Part shown: piece by piece, positions 53,282-61,182 of the stretch
How the letters are laid out: each line of letters starts with the position of its first letter
Numbering within the stretch: position 1 is the stretch's first letter
Assembly: GCF_004117875.1 (NCBI RefSeq)
Contig: NZ_RAHW01000006.1
Span: forward strand, 372,001-436,000
From: Geomonas oryzae
Lineage (GTDB): Bacteria > Desulfobacterota > Desulfuromonadia > Geobacterales > Geobacteraceae
Reading direction: 5' to 3'
Length of the DNA stretch: 64,000 bases
Translations under genes and position numbers: made by a program
The notes under the pieces: generated by a model
Told to the model about the DNA's origin: nothing
What the model saw: the letters and a program-made list of their open reading frames with translations, nothing else
Databases searched by the model: none

Positions 53282-55213
53282 ATGATACACGCCAGACGGG
53301 TCCTGGTGTTTTTCCTCGATGTGGTGCTTGTTGCCGCTGCGTTCTTCCTTTCGTTTCTCCTTCGTTTCGATTTTCAGATCCGACCGAACCAGGTGGAGAA
53401 CCTGAAAACCGGCCTCGTCGTCGCCATGGCGGTGAAGCCCGCCATGTTCGTCGCCTCCGGGGTCTACCGCAGCATCTGGCGCTACGCCTCGTTGCAGGAC
53501 GCCTACGAGATCTTCAAGATAGTCTCCCTTTCTTCAGCCGTTTCAGCCCTTACCCTCGTATATATAAAGGGCCCCTTCGGGATGCCGCGCTCCATTTATA
53601 TCCTGGACTGGTTCCTGCTCTTCGCCCTCGTCGCCGCGAGCCGGCTCGTGTGGAGGATCTACCGCGAAACGAAGATCATCCCCGGTCTGTGTAAGGGAAA
53701 GAGGACGCTCATCATCGGTGCAGGAGAGGCGGGGAACCTTCTTCTCAAGGAGATTCGCAAGCAGCCTGAGGCCGCGTACAACGTGTTGGGCTTCGTGGAC
53801 GACGACCCTCAGAAGATGGGCATGCGGCTCTCCGGGGTCCGCGTCCTTGGGGGGACGAGCAGGCTCAGCGGTCTGGTACGCAAACACAACATCGAGGAAG
53901 TCATCTTCGCCATCCCCTCCGGGGACAGGGATCTCATGCGCCGCGTCATCGCTAACTGCGAGAGGACCAAGGCGCGCTTCAAGACGCTCCCCGGCATTAC
54001 GGAGATGATCGACGGCGACGTCTCCATGAGCCACATAAAGGACGTGGAGATCGAGGACCTCCTGGGGCGCGATCCCGTGGTGCTCGACCAGTCCGCAATC
54101 CGCAACTACCTGACCGACAAGAGGGTTATGGTGACCGGCGCGGCAGGAAGCATCGGAAGCGAGATCTGTCGCCAGGTGGCCCGTTTCAAGCCGGCCAAAA
54201 TCGTGCTTTTCGACCACGCCGAGACCCCGCTCTTCTACATCGAGAAGGAGCTCTCCGAAAGTTTCCCGGACCTGCGCATCATCCCGATGGTGGGGGACGT
54301 GAAGAACCAGGACCGCGTCGAGGCGGTGTTCGACGAGTTCGAGCCTGAGGTCGTCTTCCATGCCGCGGCGTACAAGCATGTCGCCATGATGGAATACAAC
54401 CCGGCCGAGGCCGTGCTGAACAACGTCATGGGGTCGAGGATCGTCGCTGATGCGGCGCACAAGTACAAGGTGCGCAACTTCGTGATGGTCTCGACCGACA
54501 AGGCGGTGAACCCGACCAACGTGATGGGGGCCACCAAGCGAAGCGCGGAGATCTACGTGCAGGCGCTGGCCGCGAAGAGCCAGACGAAGTTCACGACGGT
54601 ACGCTTCGGCAACGTGCTCGGAAGTAACGGCAGCGTCATCCCTCTTTTCAAGGAGCAGATCAGGAAAGGGGGGCCGGTCACGGTCACCGACAAGGACGTG
54701 GTGCGCTACTTCATGACCATACCCGAGGCGTCGCAACTCGTGATGCAGGCGGGGTGCATAGGTCACGGCGGCGAGATCTTCGTGCTCGACATGGGAGAGC
54801 CGGTCCGCATCCTTTCCCTTGCCGAGGAGCTGATCCGTCTTTCCGGTTTCATCCCGTACAAGGAGATCGACATCCGGTTCACCGGCTTGAAGCCCGGCGA
54901 GAAGCTTTTCGAGGAACTGCTGATCGACGGGGAGGGGATCAAGCTGACCAGTCACAAGAAGATCCGGGTCATGGCGCCGGTGGAGACCGATCTCAAGCAG
55001 GTGAGCGCGGATCTGGAGGAGCTTTTTGGGTTTGCGAAAAGCCATGAGCTGGATGCCGTTTTGCGCACGCTCAGGCGTGTCGTGCCCGAGTTCGTGCCGC
55101 GGTATCATTTCGAGGCCGCCCCCCCGTTTGCCTTCCAGAGGGTGAGGCCCGACCTCTTCCCACCTCAGAAACTCGCCCTCGTCCGCAACCTGCGAGAGGA
55201 AACGGCGGCGTAA
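53282..55213 (+). CDS. membrane-anchored nucleotide-sugar 4,6-dehydratase (PglF/WbpM/CapD-like)
   Basis: 643 aa, GGAGG 7 bases before the ATG. Four N-terminal membrane segments (VLVFFLDVVLVAAAFFLSFLL first), then an inactive-type Rossmann domain (TLIIGAGEAGNLLLKEI), then the catalytic SDR domain MVTGAAGSIGSEICRQV, FHAAAYKHVAMMEYNP, VSTDKAVNPTNVMGATKR and RFGNVLGSNGSVIPLF. These enzymes convert UDP-GlcNAc to the 4-keto-6-deoxy sugar. With the DegT and GNAT genes this would give a UDP-diacetamido-trideoxy sugar, the usual substrate of PglC-type transferases. It is separated from them by the Fn3 gene and the repeat array. Confidence 0.92.
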   Translation: MIHARRVLVFFLDVVLVAAAFFLSFLLRFDFQIRPNQVENLKTGLVVAMAVKPAMFVASGVYRSIWRYASLQDAYEIFKIVSLSSAVSALTLVYIKGPFGMPRSIYILDWFLLFALVAASRLVWRIYRETKIIPGLCKGKRTLIIGAGEAGNLLLKEIRKQPEAAYNVLGFVDDDPQKMGMRLSGVRVLGGTSRLSGLVRKHNIEEVIFAIPSGDRDLMRRVIANCERTKARFKTLPGITEMIDGDVSMSHIKDVEIEDLLGRDPVVLDQSAIRNYLTDKRVMVTGAAGSIGSEICRQVARFKPAKIVLFDHAETPLFYIEKELSESFPDLRIIPMVGDVKNQDRVEAVFDEFEPEVVFHAAAYKHVAMMEYNPAEAVLNNVMGSRIVADAAHKYKVRNFVMVSTDKAVNPTNVMGATKRSAEIYVQALAAKSQTKFTTVRFGNVLGSNGSVIPLFKEQIRKGGPVTVTDKDVVRYFMTIPEASQLVMQAGCIGHGGEIFVLDMGEPVRILSLAEELIRLSGFIPYKEIDIRFTGLKPGEKLFEELLIDGEGIKLTSHKKIRVMAPVETDLKQVSADLEELFGFAKSHELDAVLRTLRRVVPEFVPRYHFEAAPPFAFQRVRPDLFPPQKLALVRNLREETAA

Positions 55214-55225
55214 AACCGAACCCTT

Positions 55226-55450
55226 TTGTCACGCAAAGCCGCAAAGACGCAAAGACAAGCAAAAAACCTAAAAAGACATCGGGTTAACCCCTACAGGCAT
55301 ACACCTTCTCTAACGCAAAGCCGCAAAGGCGCAAAGACAAACCGAAGCAAATAAAGATTTGGTTTTAACCATAAATCTTTTTGATGGTTTGTGCTTTGGG
55401 CTTACTTTGCGACTTTGCGCCTTGAGTGAGCGCAGCGAACGGGCGTGAGA
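55226..55450. repeat. family-A repeats upstream of the GxxExxY gene
   Basis: Two left halves in succession (CACGCAAAGCCGCAAAGACG; ACGCAAAGCCGCAAAGGCGC) are followed by a right half CTTTGCGACTTTGCGCCTTG. The right end carries the same 25-bp sequence as at 12025-12049 (here 55425-55449). Confidence 0.75.
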
Positions 55451-55457
55451 TCATTTT

Positions 55458-55835
55458 ATGACCGAAAATGAAATTGCTTCTGTAATCGTCGACGCATCTT
55501 ACAAGGTTCATACAGCGCTGGGCCCTGGTTTACTTGAATCTGTATATGAAGCCGTATTGGCCTATGAGCTGGAACGAAGGAACATGCTCGTGTGCCGCCA
55601 GATGATTTTACCGGTTATCTACGAGTCTGTTGTCCTGGATGAAGGTTATCGTGCTGACATCGTGGTAGGAAACAAGGTTATCATCGAACTTAAATCAGTA
55701 GAAAAGGTTGTTCCCGTACACTCGAAACAGCTTCTTACTTATCTCCGGTTATCCAAAATGAAACTTGGCCTGCTGATCAATTTTGGGGATAACTTAATCA
55801 AAGATGGCATCACCAGAGTCGTGAACGGTTTGTGA
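55458..55835 (+). CDS. GxxExxY family protein (PD-(D/E)XK-like fold)
   Basis: 125 aa. The family signature GPGLLESVYEAVLAYEL (G-x-x-E-x-x-Y) is followed by DIVVGNKVIIELKSVEKV, in which D...E-x-K matches the metal site of PD-(D/E)XK nucleases. It ends LGLLINFGDNLIKDGI. The biological role of this small family is not established. It is more AT-rich than its neighbours and embedded within family-A repeats on both sides, which suggests it arrived with or because of them. The next gene's reading frame opens 4 bp before its stop, but the probable start is 57 bp downstream. Confidence 0.88.
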   Translation: MTENEIASVIVDASYKVHTALGPGLLESVYEAVLAYELERRNMLVCRQMILPVIYESVVLDEGYRADIVVGNKVIIELKSVEKVVPVHSKQLLTYLRLSKMKLGLLINFGDNLIKDGITRVVNGL

Positions 55836-55847
55836 CACAACCGCTTT

Positions 55848-55884
55848 TGGTCTACTTTGCGCCTTTGCGTCTTTGCGTGACATG
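55848..55884. repeat. family-A half unit between the GxxExxY and Wzi genes
   Basis: A single right half, CTTTGCGCCTTTGCGTCTTT then GCGTGACA, directly upstream of the Wzi-like gene. It completes the repeat copies that bracket the GxxExxY gene. Confidence 0.75.
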
Positions 55885-55891
55885 GGGTCCT

Positions 55892-57520
55892 ATGCGTTTT
55901 TATCTGTTCGTGCTTGTTGCAGTCCTTAGCGTCTCTTCCTCCGCTTTTGCGCTTTCGTCCCCGAATATTCCCTTAGACAGTCCCATCTATTTCTACCTCG
56001 AGAAACTCTCGGGTTTCGGCCTGGTCTCTTCTGACGTGAAGGGAATCCGTCCCTTCTCTCGCGCCGAGGCGGCACGTATGGTCCGGGAGGCCGAAGAGAA
56101 AACCGTATCCGGCGCTACCTCGCCGCTCGCCACGGAACTGATCACGCGCCTCAAGGAACTCTTGCCCCGCGAACTGACTTACTACGGTCGCGAGGAGTCG
56201 GCTCCTGCCTTCGACTACGACCCGCTCACAACGGCCCGTCTGCGCTACGTCTACTTGGACGGAGCACCGAGAAGCTATTTCCGCGCCGTGCATGACCCGG
56301 GCGACGACGGCGTGTTCGGCATCGGCGGCGGTCTGCGTCCCTCGAATCCCTATCCCTCGCCGGTGCTGCAGCGGGGCGGCGAGGGGACGCCTCTTTTCGA
56401 AAACAACGACGGCTTGGTCTACAAAAGAGGGACCAACCTGGACTTGATGGGTAGCGGTGAGCTCTACTTCGGCGCCATGGGAAGCGCGCTCGTCGAGCCG
56501 CAGCTCCTTTGGTCGGAGGCGGACGATGAGGCGAGGGTGCGCCTGAACCGCGGCTACGTGAAAATCGGCGGAAAGGGGCTGGAACTGGAGGTGGGGCGCG
56601 ATGAGAACTGGTTCGGCCCTGGCTACCGCGGTGCCGTCACGCTGACCAACAACGCCAGAAACCTCGACCAGGTAAAGCTCTCCAGTCCCGAGTTGGTGAA
56701 GAGTAAATACCTGTGGGACCTCAAGTACTCCCTGGTCTTCTCCCGGCTGGAGAAAACGGTCACCGACGGAAGGGAGCGCGAGCCGTACTTCTTCGCGGCA
56801 AAGCTCGCCATGAAACCGCTTGAAAACCTCGAGTTCGGCATAAACCTCGGAAGGCAGGCGGGCGGCCCCGGCGTCGACAACGGCTTTGGCGCCACGGTGC
56901 GCGGCCTTATCGGGGGCACGAGCGACGACAACTCCAACTCCATCGCCGGTTTCGATCTGCGGCTGAGACTTCCCCGGCTGCGAAACACCGAGTTGTACGG
57001 CGAGCTCTCCGGCGAAGACGCCGCAGCCTTCTGGCCCATCGTGGAGAGCTACGTCGCCGGCTTCTACATACCGAGGCTCACCGACAGCGGCCAGGACGAC
57101 CTGCGCTTCGAGTACTTCCGCGGCAACCGCATCCTCTACACCAACGGCACCTTCCCGGAAGGGTACCTCTACCACGGCATGCCGCTCGGTCACTCGCAGG
57201 GTGGCGCCGTCCAGGACTTCTTCCTGCGTTACAGCCACTGGTTCTCCGTACGCAACAACCTCGCGCTGGAGGCGTTCCATACCCGGCGCGGCGACTACGG
57301 CCGCGTCACCGTCGACGAGACGGGGAGGTACGACGCCGCAGGCGTCATGCAGGCGATCGAGCGCAAGAACGCCCTGCGTGCGTCGTGGACCTTCCCGGTC
57401 TTCAAGGAGTGGAGCGCCCTGCTTCTCTACGGTCAGGAATGGGTCCACAACTACGAGCTGCGCGCCGGCGACACGCGGATGAACCGGCTTCTCCGCGCCG
57501 AACTCACCTACCGCTACTGA
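55892..57520 (+). CDS. capsule assembly Wzi-family outer-membrane protein
   Basis: 542 aa from ATG 55892 (MRFYLFVLVAVLSVSSSAFA), which gives a clean signal peptide. The body is alternating beta strands typical of a barrel, e.g. LNRGYVKIGGKGLELEVGRDENWFGPGYRG, where the EVGRDENWFGPG core is the Wzi hallmark, then LRFEYFRGNRIL and a C-terminal LRAELTYRY ending in an aromatic. Wzi binds surface polysaccharide at the outer membrane, so this fits the locus. An in-frame start at 55832 would replace the signal peptide with repeat-encoded residues. Confidence 0.88.
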   Translation: MRFYLFVLVAVLSVSSSAFALSSPNIPLDSPIYFYLEKLSGFGLVSSDVKGIRPFSRAEAARMVREAEEKTVSGATSPLATELITRLKELLPRELTYYGREESAPAFDYDPLTTARLRYVYLDGAPRSYFRAVHDPGDDGVFGIGGGLRPSNPYPSPVLQRGGEGTPLFENNDGLVYKRGTNLDLMGSGELYFGAMGSALVEPQLLWSEADDEARVRLNRGYVKIGGKGLELEVGRDENWFGPGYRGAVTLTNNARNLDQVKLSSPELVKSKYLWDLKYSLVFSRLEKTVTDGREREPYFFAAKLAMKPLENLEFGINLGRQAGGPGVDNGFGATVRGLIGGTSDDNSNSIAGFDLRLRLPRLRNTELYGELSGEDAAAFWPIVESYVAGFYIPRLTDSGQDDLRFEYFRGNRILYTNGTFPEGYLYHGMPLGHSQGGAVQDFFLRYSHWFSVRNNLALEAFHTRRGDYGRVTVDETGRYDAAGVMQAIERKNALRASWTFPVFKEWSALLLYGQEWVHNYELRAGDTRMNRLLRAELTYRY

Positions 57521-57560
57521 TCCCACCCATTTCTTCCTCGATCCCGTCACCTGCCCAAGC

Positions 57561-57705
57561 TACCTCCCCCTGGAGGGGGGAGGCTGGGAGGGGGGAAGCC
57601 TGAACCTGACGCTGCGCGCCCCCTCCCTGACCCTCCCCCTCCGGGGGCGGGGACGAAGCAATGCCATGGCCCAAGGTTCCCTCCTTGGCGAAAGGGAGGG
57701 GGAAG
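57561..57705. repeat. cluster of GC-rich REP-like palindromes
   Basis: The 271-bp spacer holds three REP-style hairpins: CCTCCCCCTGGAGGGGGGAGG (57563-57583), CCTCCCCCTCCGGGGGCGGGG (57632-57652 region) and CCCTCCTTGGCGAAAGGGAGG (57679-57699 region), here cited in parts no longer than the stem and loop. None has a T-tract. They are similar in style to 2244-2358 and 7588-7621. Confidence 0.6.
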
Positions 57706-57791
57706 CTCTTCGCTTGTGTTGACGGCCGCGCTGTGGCATAGTCTCTCCTGTTGAATTTCCCGACATTTCTTCCGACTCACGCGAGGCCGCC

Positions 57792-58046
57792 ATGAAAAAA
57801 GAAAACCTTGAGGTGTTGCTGGAAGACATCAACAGCAAGTTCCAATTTGTTGTCGAGAGTCATGAGGCTCTTCGCAGCGAGATCCACGATTTGAGCCGAA
57901 GAACCGATGAACGCTTCGATCTGTTCGATTTCAAATTTGACACCCTAAACAAAAAAATCGATGCGATCGCCGATGACCTTTCTGCCCACAGGGCCGACAC
58001 CGAGGCGCACCACGGCGCCTACCGTATCATGGAGAGAGAAGGTTAG
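57792..58046 (+). CDS. small coiled-coil protein, copy 1 of a tandem pair
   Basis: 84 aa, all helical: MKKENLEVLLEDINSKFQFV at the start, a heptad-rich middle (FDLFDFKFDTLNKKIDAIAD) and the end DTEAHHGAYRIMEREG. No signal peptide or known family; similar small coiled-coil proteins are common in Geobacteraceae. Ten bases separate it from copy 2, which repeats both ends almost exactly. The two were clearly made by duplication. Confidence 0.72.
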   Translation: MKKENLEVLLEDINSKFQFVVESHEALRSEIHDLSRRTDERFDLFDFKFDTLNKKIDAIADDLSAHRADTEAHHGAYRIMEREG

Positions 58047-58056
58047 GAGGTTCCCC

Positions 58057-58332
58057 ATGAAAAAAGAAAACTTTGAGGTGCTGCTGGAAGACATCAACAG
58101 CAAGTTCCAATTTGTTGTAGAGAGCTATGAGGTGCTTCGCAGCGACATCAGCGAATTGCGCCGTGATACCCGTGAGCGTTTCGATTTCGCGGACTTCAAG
58201 TTCGATACCCTCACTAAAAGGGTTGACGGACTTGAAAAGAAAATTGACGCGATCGCCGATGACCTTTCCGCCCACAGGGCCGATACCGAGGCGCACCACG
58301 GCGCGTACCACGTAATGGAGAGAGAGGGATAA
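58057..58332 (+). CDS. small coiled-coil protein, copy 2 of a tandem pair
   Basis: 91 aa, preceded by TAGGAGG 5 bases before the ATG. It is about 75% identical to copy 1 by eye, with identical LLEDINSKFQFVVES and DDLSAHRADTEAHHGAY blocks. The difference is a 7-residue heptad insertion (VDGLEKK region), which keeps coiled-coil register. It ends 7 bp before the GspA-like ATPase gene. Function unknown; the two copies could form a heterodimer. Confidence 0.74.
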   Translation: MKKENFEVLLEDINSKFQFVVESYEVLRSDISELRRDTRERFDFADFKFDTLTKRVDGLEKKIDAIADDLSAHRADTEAHHGAYHVMEREG

Positions 58333-58339
58333 CCCCCGC

Positions 58340-59224
58340 ATGCCTGCGATGTACTGCGAATTTTACGGCTTTAGGGAGAGCCCGTTCACCCTCACTCCCA
58401 ACCCCCGCTTTCTCTTCATGAGTGAACAGCACCGGGAGGCGTACGCGCATCTCATCTACGCCGTCGACCACCGCGCGGGTTTCGTCGAGCTGACCGGCGA
58501 GGTCGGTACCGGCAAGACGACGCTTCTGCGCACCTTCCTGGGCAAACTCGACCAGGATGGACACCGTACCGCCCTCATTTTCAACCCATGTCTTTCCGAC
58601 CTCGAGCTTTTGAAGAGCGTCAACCGCGAGTTCGGCCTTGCCTGGGAATCGGAGAGCAGGGTGGAACTGCTGCAGGTCCTGAACGCGTTTCTGCTTGAAC
58701 AAAAAGAGGCGGGGCGCTGCGTCGTGCTGGTGATGGATGAGGCTCAGAACCTGCCTGCCGAGGTGCTGGAGCAGATCCGTCTCATCTCGAACCTCGAGAC
58801 GGAGACCGACAAGCTGATCCAGATCGTTCTTTCCGGCCAGCCGGAGCTTTTGTCGGTACTTGCGCGCAAGGAGCTGCGCCAGTTGAACCAGCGCGTTACC
58901 GTGCGCTATCATCTGCTTCCCATGGACTTCGAGAGCACGGAGCGTTACATAGACCACCGCATGGAGCTCGCCGGGTGCTATCGCGCCGCGGAGTTTTCCA
59001 AGGCTGCCATGAAACGGATCTACCGTTTCTCCGGCGGGGTGCCTAGGCTGGTGAACGTGGTGTGTGACCGCGCCCTGCTCATCGGCTTTACCGAGGAGGC
59101 GCGGACCATCACCGGCAAGATGGCGGCCCAGGCCGTTTCCGAGGTGGGTGGTTTCTCCCCTTACGGCACTACCTCAAACGTGTTGTGCCGCGTCTTCGGA
59201 AGAAACCTATTCAAACAGGGATGA
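58340..59224 (+). CDS. GspA/ExeA-type AAA ATPase
   Basis: 294 aa. The N-terminal YCEFYGFRESPFTLTPNPRFLFMS is the characteristic ExeA opening. Walker A GEVGTGKTTLLR and Walker B VVLVMDEAQNLP follow, then sensor-like residues in IVLSGQPELLSVL and a C-terminal RFSGGVPRLVNVVCDRALL block. This matches GspA/ExeA, which with GspB helps the type II secretin assemble through peptidoglycan. It lacks the periplasmic peptidoglycan-binding domain of Aeromonas ExeA. PEP-CTERM-locus ATPases (TIGR03015 type) are close relatives; the GspB-like neighbour supports the Gsp reading. Confidence 0.85.
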   Translation: MPAMYCEFYGFRESPFTLTPNPRFLFMSEQHREAYAHLIYAVDHRAGFVELTGEVGTGKTTLLRTFLGKLDQDGHRTALIFNPCLSDLELLKSVNREFGLAWESESRVELLQVLNAFLLEQKEAGRCVVLVMDEAQNLPAEVLEQIRLISNLETETDKLIQIVLSGQPELLSVLARKELRQLNQRVTVRYHLLPMDFESTERYIDHRMELAGCYRAAEFSKAAMKRIYRFSGGVPRLVNVVCDRALLIGFTEEARTITGKMAAQAVSEVGGFSPYGTTSNVLCRVFGRNLFKQG

Positions 59225-59468
59225 ATGGGATAAAGGGGATAACACCTTAAAGGCACAACCGGTGTCACGCCAAGACGCAAAGTCGCAAAGTAAATCTAAA
59301 AACCCGAACGTCTTTTTTTGGGGTAAACCAAAATCCTGGTTCTTGATTTTATCCCGTTCATCCCATTTATCCCTGTTAAATAGGCCTTTGTTTTTGCTTT
59401 ACTTTGCGACTTTGCGGCTTTGCGTGACAGTGAAGTTTGGTCTTGAATCCCTTTCATACCTGTTAAGT
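59210..59468. repeat. family-A repeat between gspA- and gspB-like genes
   Basis: It begins inside the last codons of the ATPase gene (AAACAGGGATGAATGGGAT), so the repeat supplies the C-terminus. It continues with GTCACGCCAAGACGCAAAGT, core GGGGTAAACCAAAATCC, then CCCGTTCATCCCATTTATCC and CTTTGCGACTTTGCGGCTTT. Confidence 0.78.
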
Positions 59469-59478
59469 TGAGGATTTT

Positions 59479-60237
59479 ATGAGCTCTATTTTGAAGGCAC
59501 TGGAGAAGGTAGATGAGTCGCAAAGGCCGAGACGTGCGGCTGGCGGCGGCATCGGCAAGGGACGGGAACGGCGTCCTGCCTGGCTTCTGCCGGCCTGGAC
59601 GCTTGGCGGTGCCTCAGTTGCCGCTTTGGTCACTTATGCCTTGATGGGAGGCTTTGCGCGTCCGACTGTTGCAGAAGTTCCCGCCAAGGTGGTGCAGCCG
59701 CCCGTAGCCGAAAAGCAGCAACCGGTGCAACAGCCTGTTGCGGAACCCGCGACGCAACCGGTCGCCGCACCGGTCGCCAAGGTTGCCGCAAAACCTGTGC
59801 AGTCCGTCGCAAAAACTTCGGCCAAACCGGTCGTGCAGTCAACTGTCCCGGCCATGGCCGCAAAGCCGATCGGGAACACCGCGAAGATCGCGGCGGTCGC
59901 AACGAAACAGCAAGCGGCAGTTAAGGTCACCCCGGCCGTGCAGAAGGCTCGTCCCGTCTCGAATACCGCTCTTCAGCCGGCGCCCATCGAAACGGCGGCA
60001 GTCCCTGCCGTGGTGCCGGAGCCTGCCCCGCAGAAATCCCGTCCGGCGATCCGCGTTTCCGGGATCGCATGGCAAAACAGCAGCGAGGCGAGTTTCGCCA
60101 TGGTGAACGGGCGTGCCCTTCGGCAGGGCGCCGTGGTGGAGGGGTACAAGGTCGAGCAGATCTACGAAGACAGTGTCCGTTTCTCCAGCAGCAAGGGTAA
60201 TTCCCTGGTGGTCCCCCTCGGGGCGGGCGAGGATTAA
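59479..60237 (+). CDS. GspB-like (T2SS assembly) inner-membrane protein
   Basis: 252 aa. The N-terminal cytoplasmic segment MSSILKALEKVDESQRP is typical of GspB/PulB-type proteins. One membrane segment follows (LPAWTLGGASVAALVTYALMGG), then a ~130-residue Ala/Pro/Val/Lys-rich periplasmic linker. The C-terminal domain (about 190-252) reads SRPAIRVSGIAWQNSSEASFAMVNG and VEGYKVEQIYEDSVRFSSS, matching the GspB C-terminal domain. It partners GspA. The Pro/Ala linker would reach across the periplasm. Confidence 0.85.
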   Translation: MSSILKALEKVDESQRPRRAAGGGIGKGRERRPAWLLPAWTLGGASVAALVTYALMGGFARPTVAEVPAKVVQPPVAEKQQPVQQPVAEPATQPVAAPVAKVAAKPVQSVAKTSAKPVVQSTVPAMAAKPIGNTAKIAAVATKQQAAVKVTPAVQKARPVSNTALQPAPIETAAVPAVVPEPAPQKSRPAIRVSGIAWQNSSEASFAMVNGRALRQGAVVEGYKVEQIYEDSVRFSSSKGNSLVVPLGAGED

Positions 60238-60255
60238 GGCGCAAAGAACAGCACA

Positions 60256-60535
60256 GCGATTCAAACAGGGATGAAGGGGATAAAAGGGATAACACCTTAA
60301 AGGCATAACCGGTGTCACGCCAAGACGCAAAGTCGCAAAGAGAACCAGAAACAAGGATTTTGATTTAACCCCAAGAAGACGTTCGGGTTTTTAGATTTGC
60401 TTTGCGCCTTTGCGGCTTTGCGTGACAGTGAAGTTCGGTGTTGTTTTTATCCCGTTCATCCCCTTCATCCCTGTTAAATAAGCCTTTGTTTTTGCATTGT
60501 CTTACTTTGCGGCTTTGCTCTTTGCGTGACAGAGA
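60256..60535. repeat. family-A repeat between the gspB-like and YcgN-family genes
   Basis: The 327-bp spacer is nearly all repeat: AACAGGGATGAAGGGGATAA, GTCACGCCAAGACGCAAAGT, core with TTTAACCCC, CTTTGCGCCTTTGCGGCTTT, CATCCCCTTCATCCCTG and a second CTTTGCGGCTTTGC. It stops about 30 bp before the next start codon. Confidence 0.8.
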
Positions 60536-60564
60536 TTTTGGGTTTGAAAGGAAGGGGAGATAAA

Positions 60565-60843
60565 ATGTCGGCGCACGAGATGGACCAGGCGCAGTGGGAG
60601 GCGCTGTGTGAGCAGTGCGGGCTCTGCTGCTTTGAAAAGATTGAGGACGAGGACGGCAGGATCCTGTTCACCTCGACTCCCTGCCGTTATCTGGACATAA
60701 CGACCAGGCGCTGCAAGATCTACAAAAAGCGCTTCAAGGTCTTTCCCGAATGCGTGCAGCTGACCCCGGAACTCGTAAAAGAGTTGAAGTGGCTGCACAG
60801 AAGCTGCGGCTACAAGAAGGCCATGCGCAAAGGGATTCTTTGA
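60565..60843 (+). CDS. YcgN-type (UPF0260) Cys-rich protein
   Basis: 92 aa from ATG 60565, preceded by AAGGAAGGGGAG; an in-frame start at 60526 lies in the repeat. Cysteine pattern CEQCGLCC near the N-terminus, CRYLDITTRRCKIY in the middle and a last C in HRSCGYKKA match the UPF0260/YcgN family, possibly metal- or Fe-S-binding. It is shorter than E. coli YcgN (about 150 aa). The function of the family is unclear. Confidence 0.82.
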   Translation: MSAHEMDQAQWEALCEQCGLCCFEKIEDEDGRILFTSTPCRYLDITTRRCKIYKKRFKVFPECVQLTPELVKELKWLHRSCGYKKAMRKGIL

Positions 60844-60854
60844 TAAAATCTAAA

Positions 60855-61125
60855 CCTGTGACACGCAAAGACGCAAAGACGCAAAGTACAACCAAAAACT
60901 AAACAACATTTAACAGGGATGAAGGGGATGAAAGGGATAAAACCAAGGCAAAATTCAATGTAACGCAAAGACGCAAAGTCGCAAAGGAAAACCTGACAAA
61001 TAAAAGACTTTGGGGCTCACCCAAGATCTTTAGTTTGTTTCTGCTGTCTTTGCGCCTTTGCGACTTTGCGTTACAAGAGGTTTTACGCCTTTATCCCGTT
61101 TATCCCCTTCATCCCTGTTTGAATA
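60855..61125. repeat. family-A repeats between the YcgN-family and DUF6178 genes
   Basis: The 339-bp spacer holds two left halves (ACACGCAAAGACGCAAAGAC at 60860 and AACGCAAAGACGCAAAGTCG near 60962), AACAGGGATGAAGGGGATG, then CTTTGCGCCTTTGCGACTTT and CATCCCTGTTTGAATAGG. Confidence 0.8.
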
Positions 61126-61182
61126 GGTTCTGTTTTGTCTTTTTCCCGTGTTTGATCTTAAAGAATAGGAGTTGTTTTAGAA

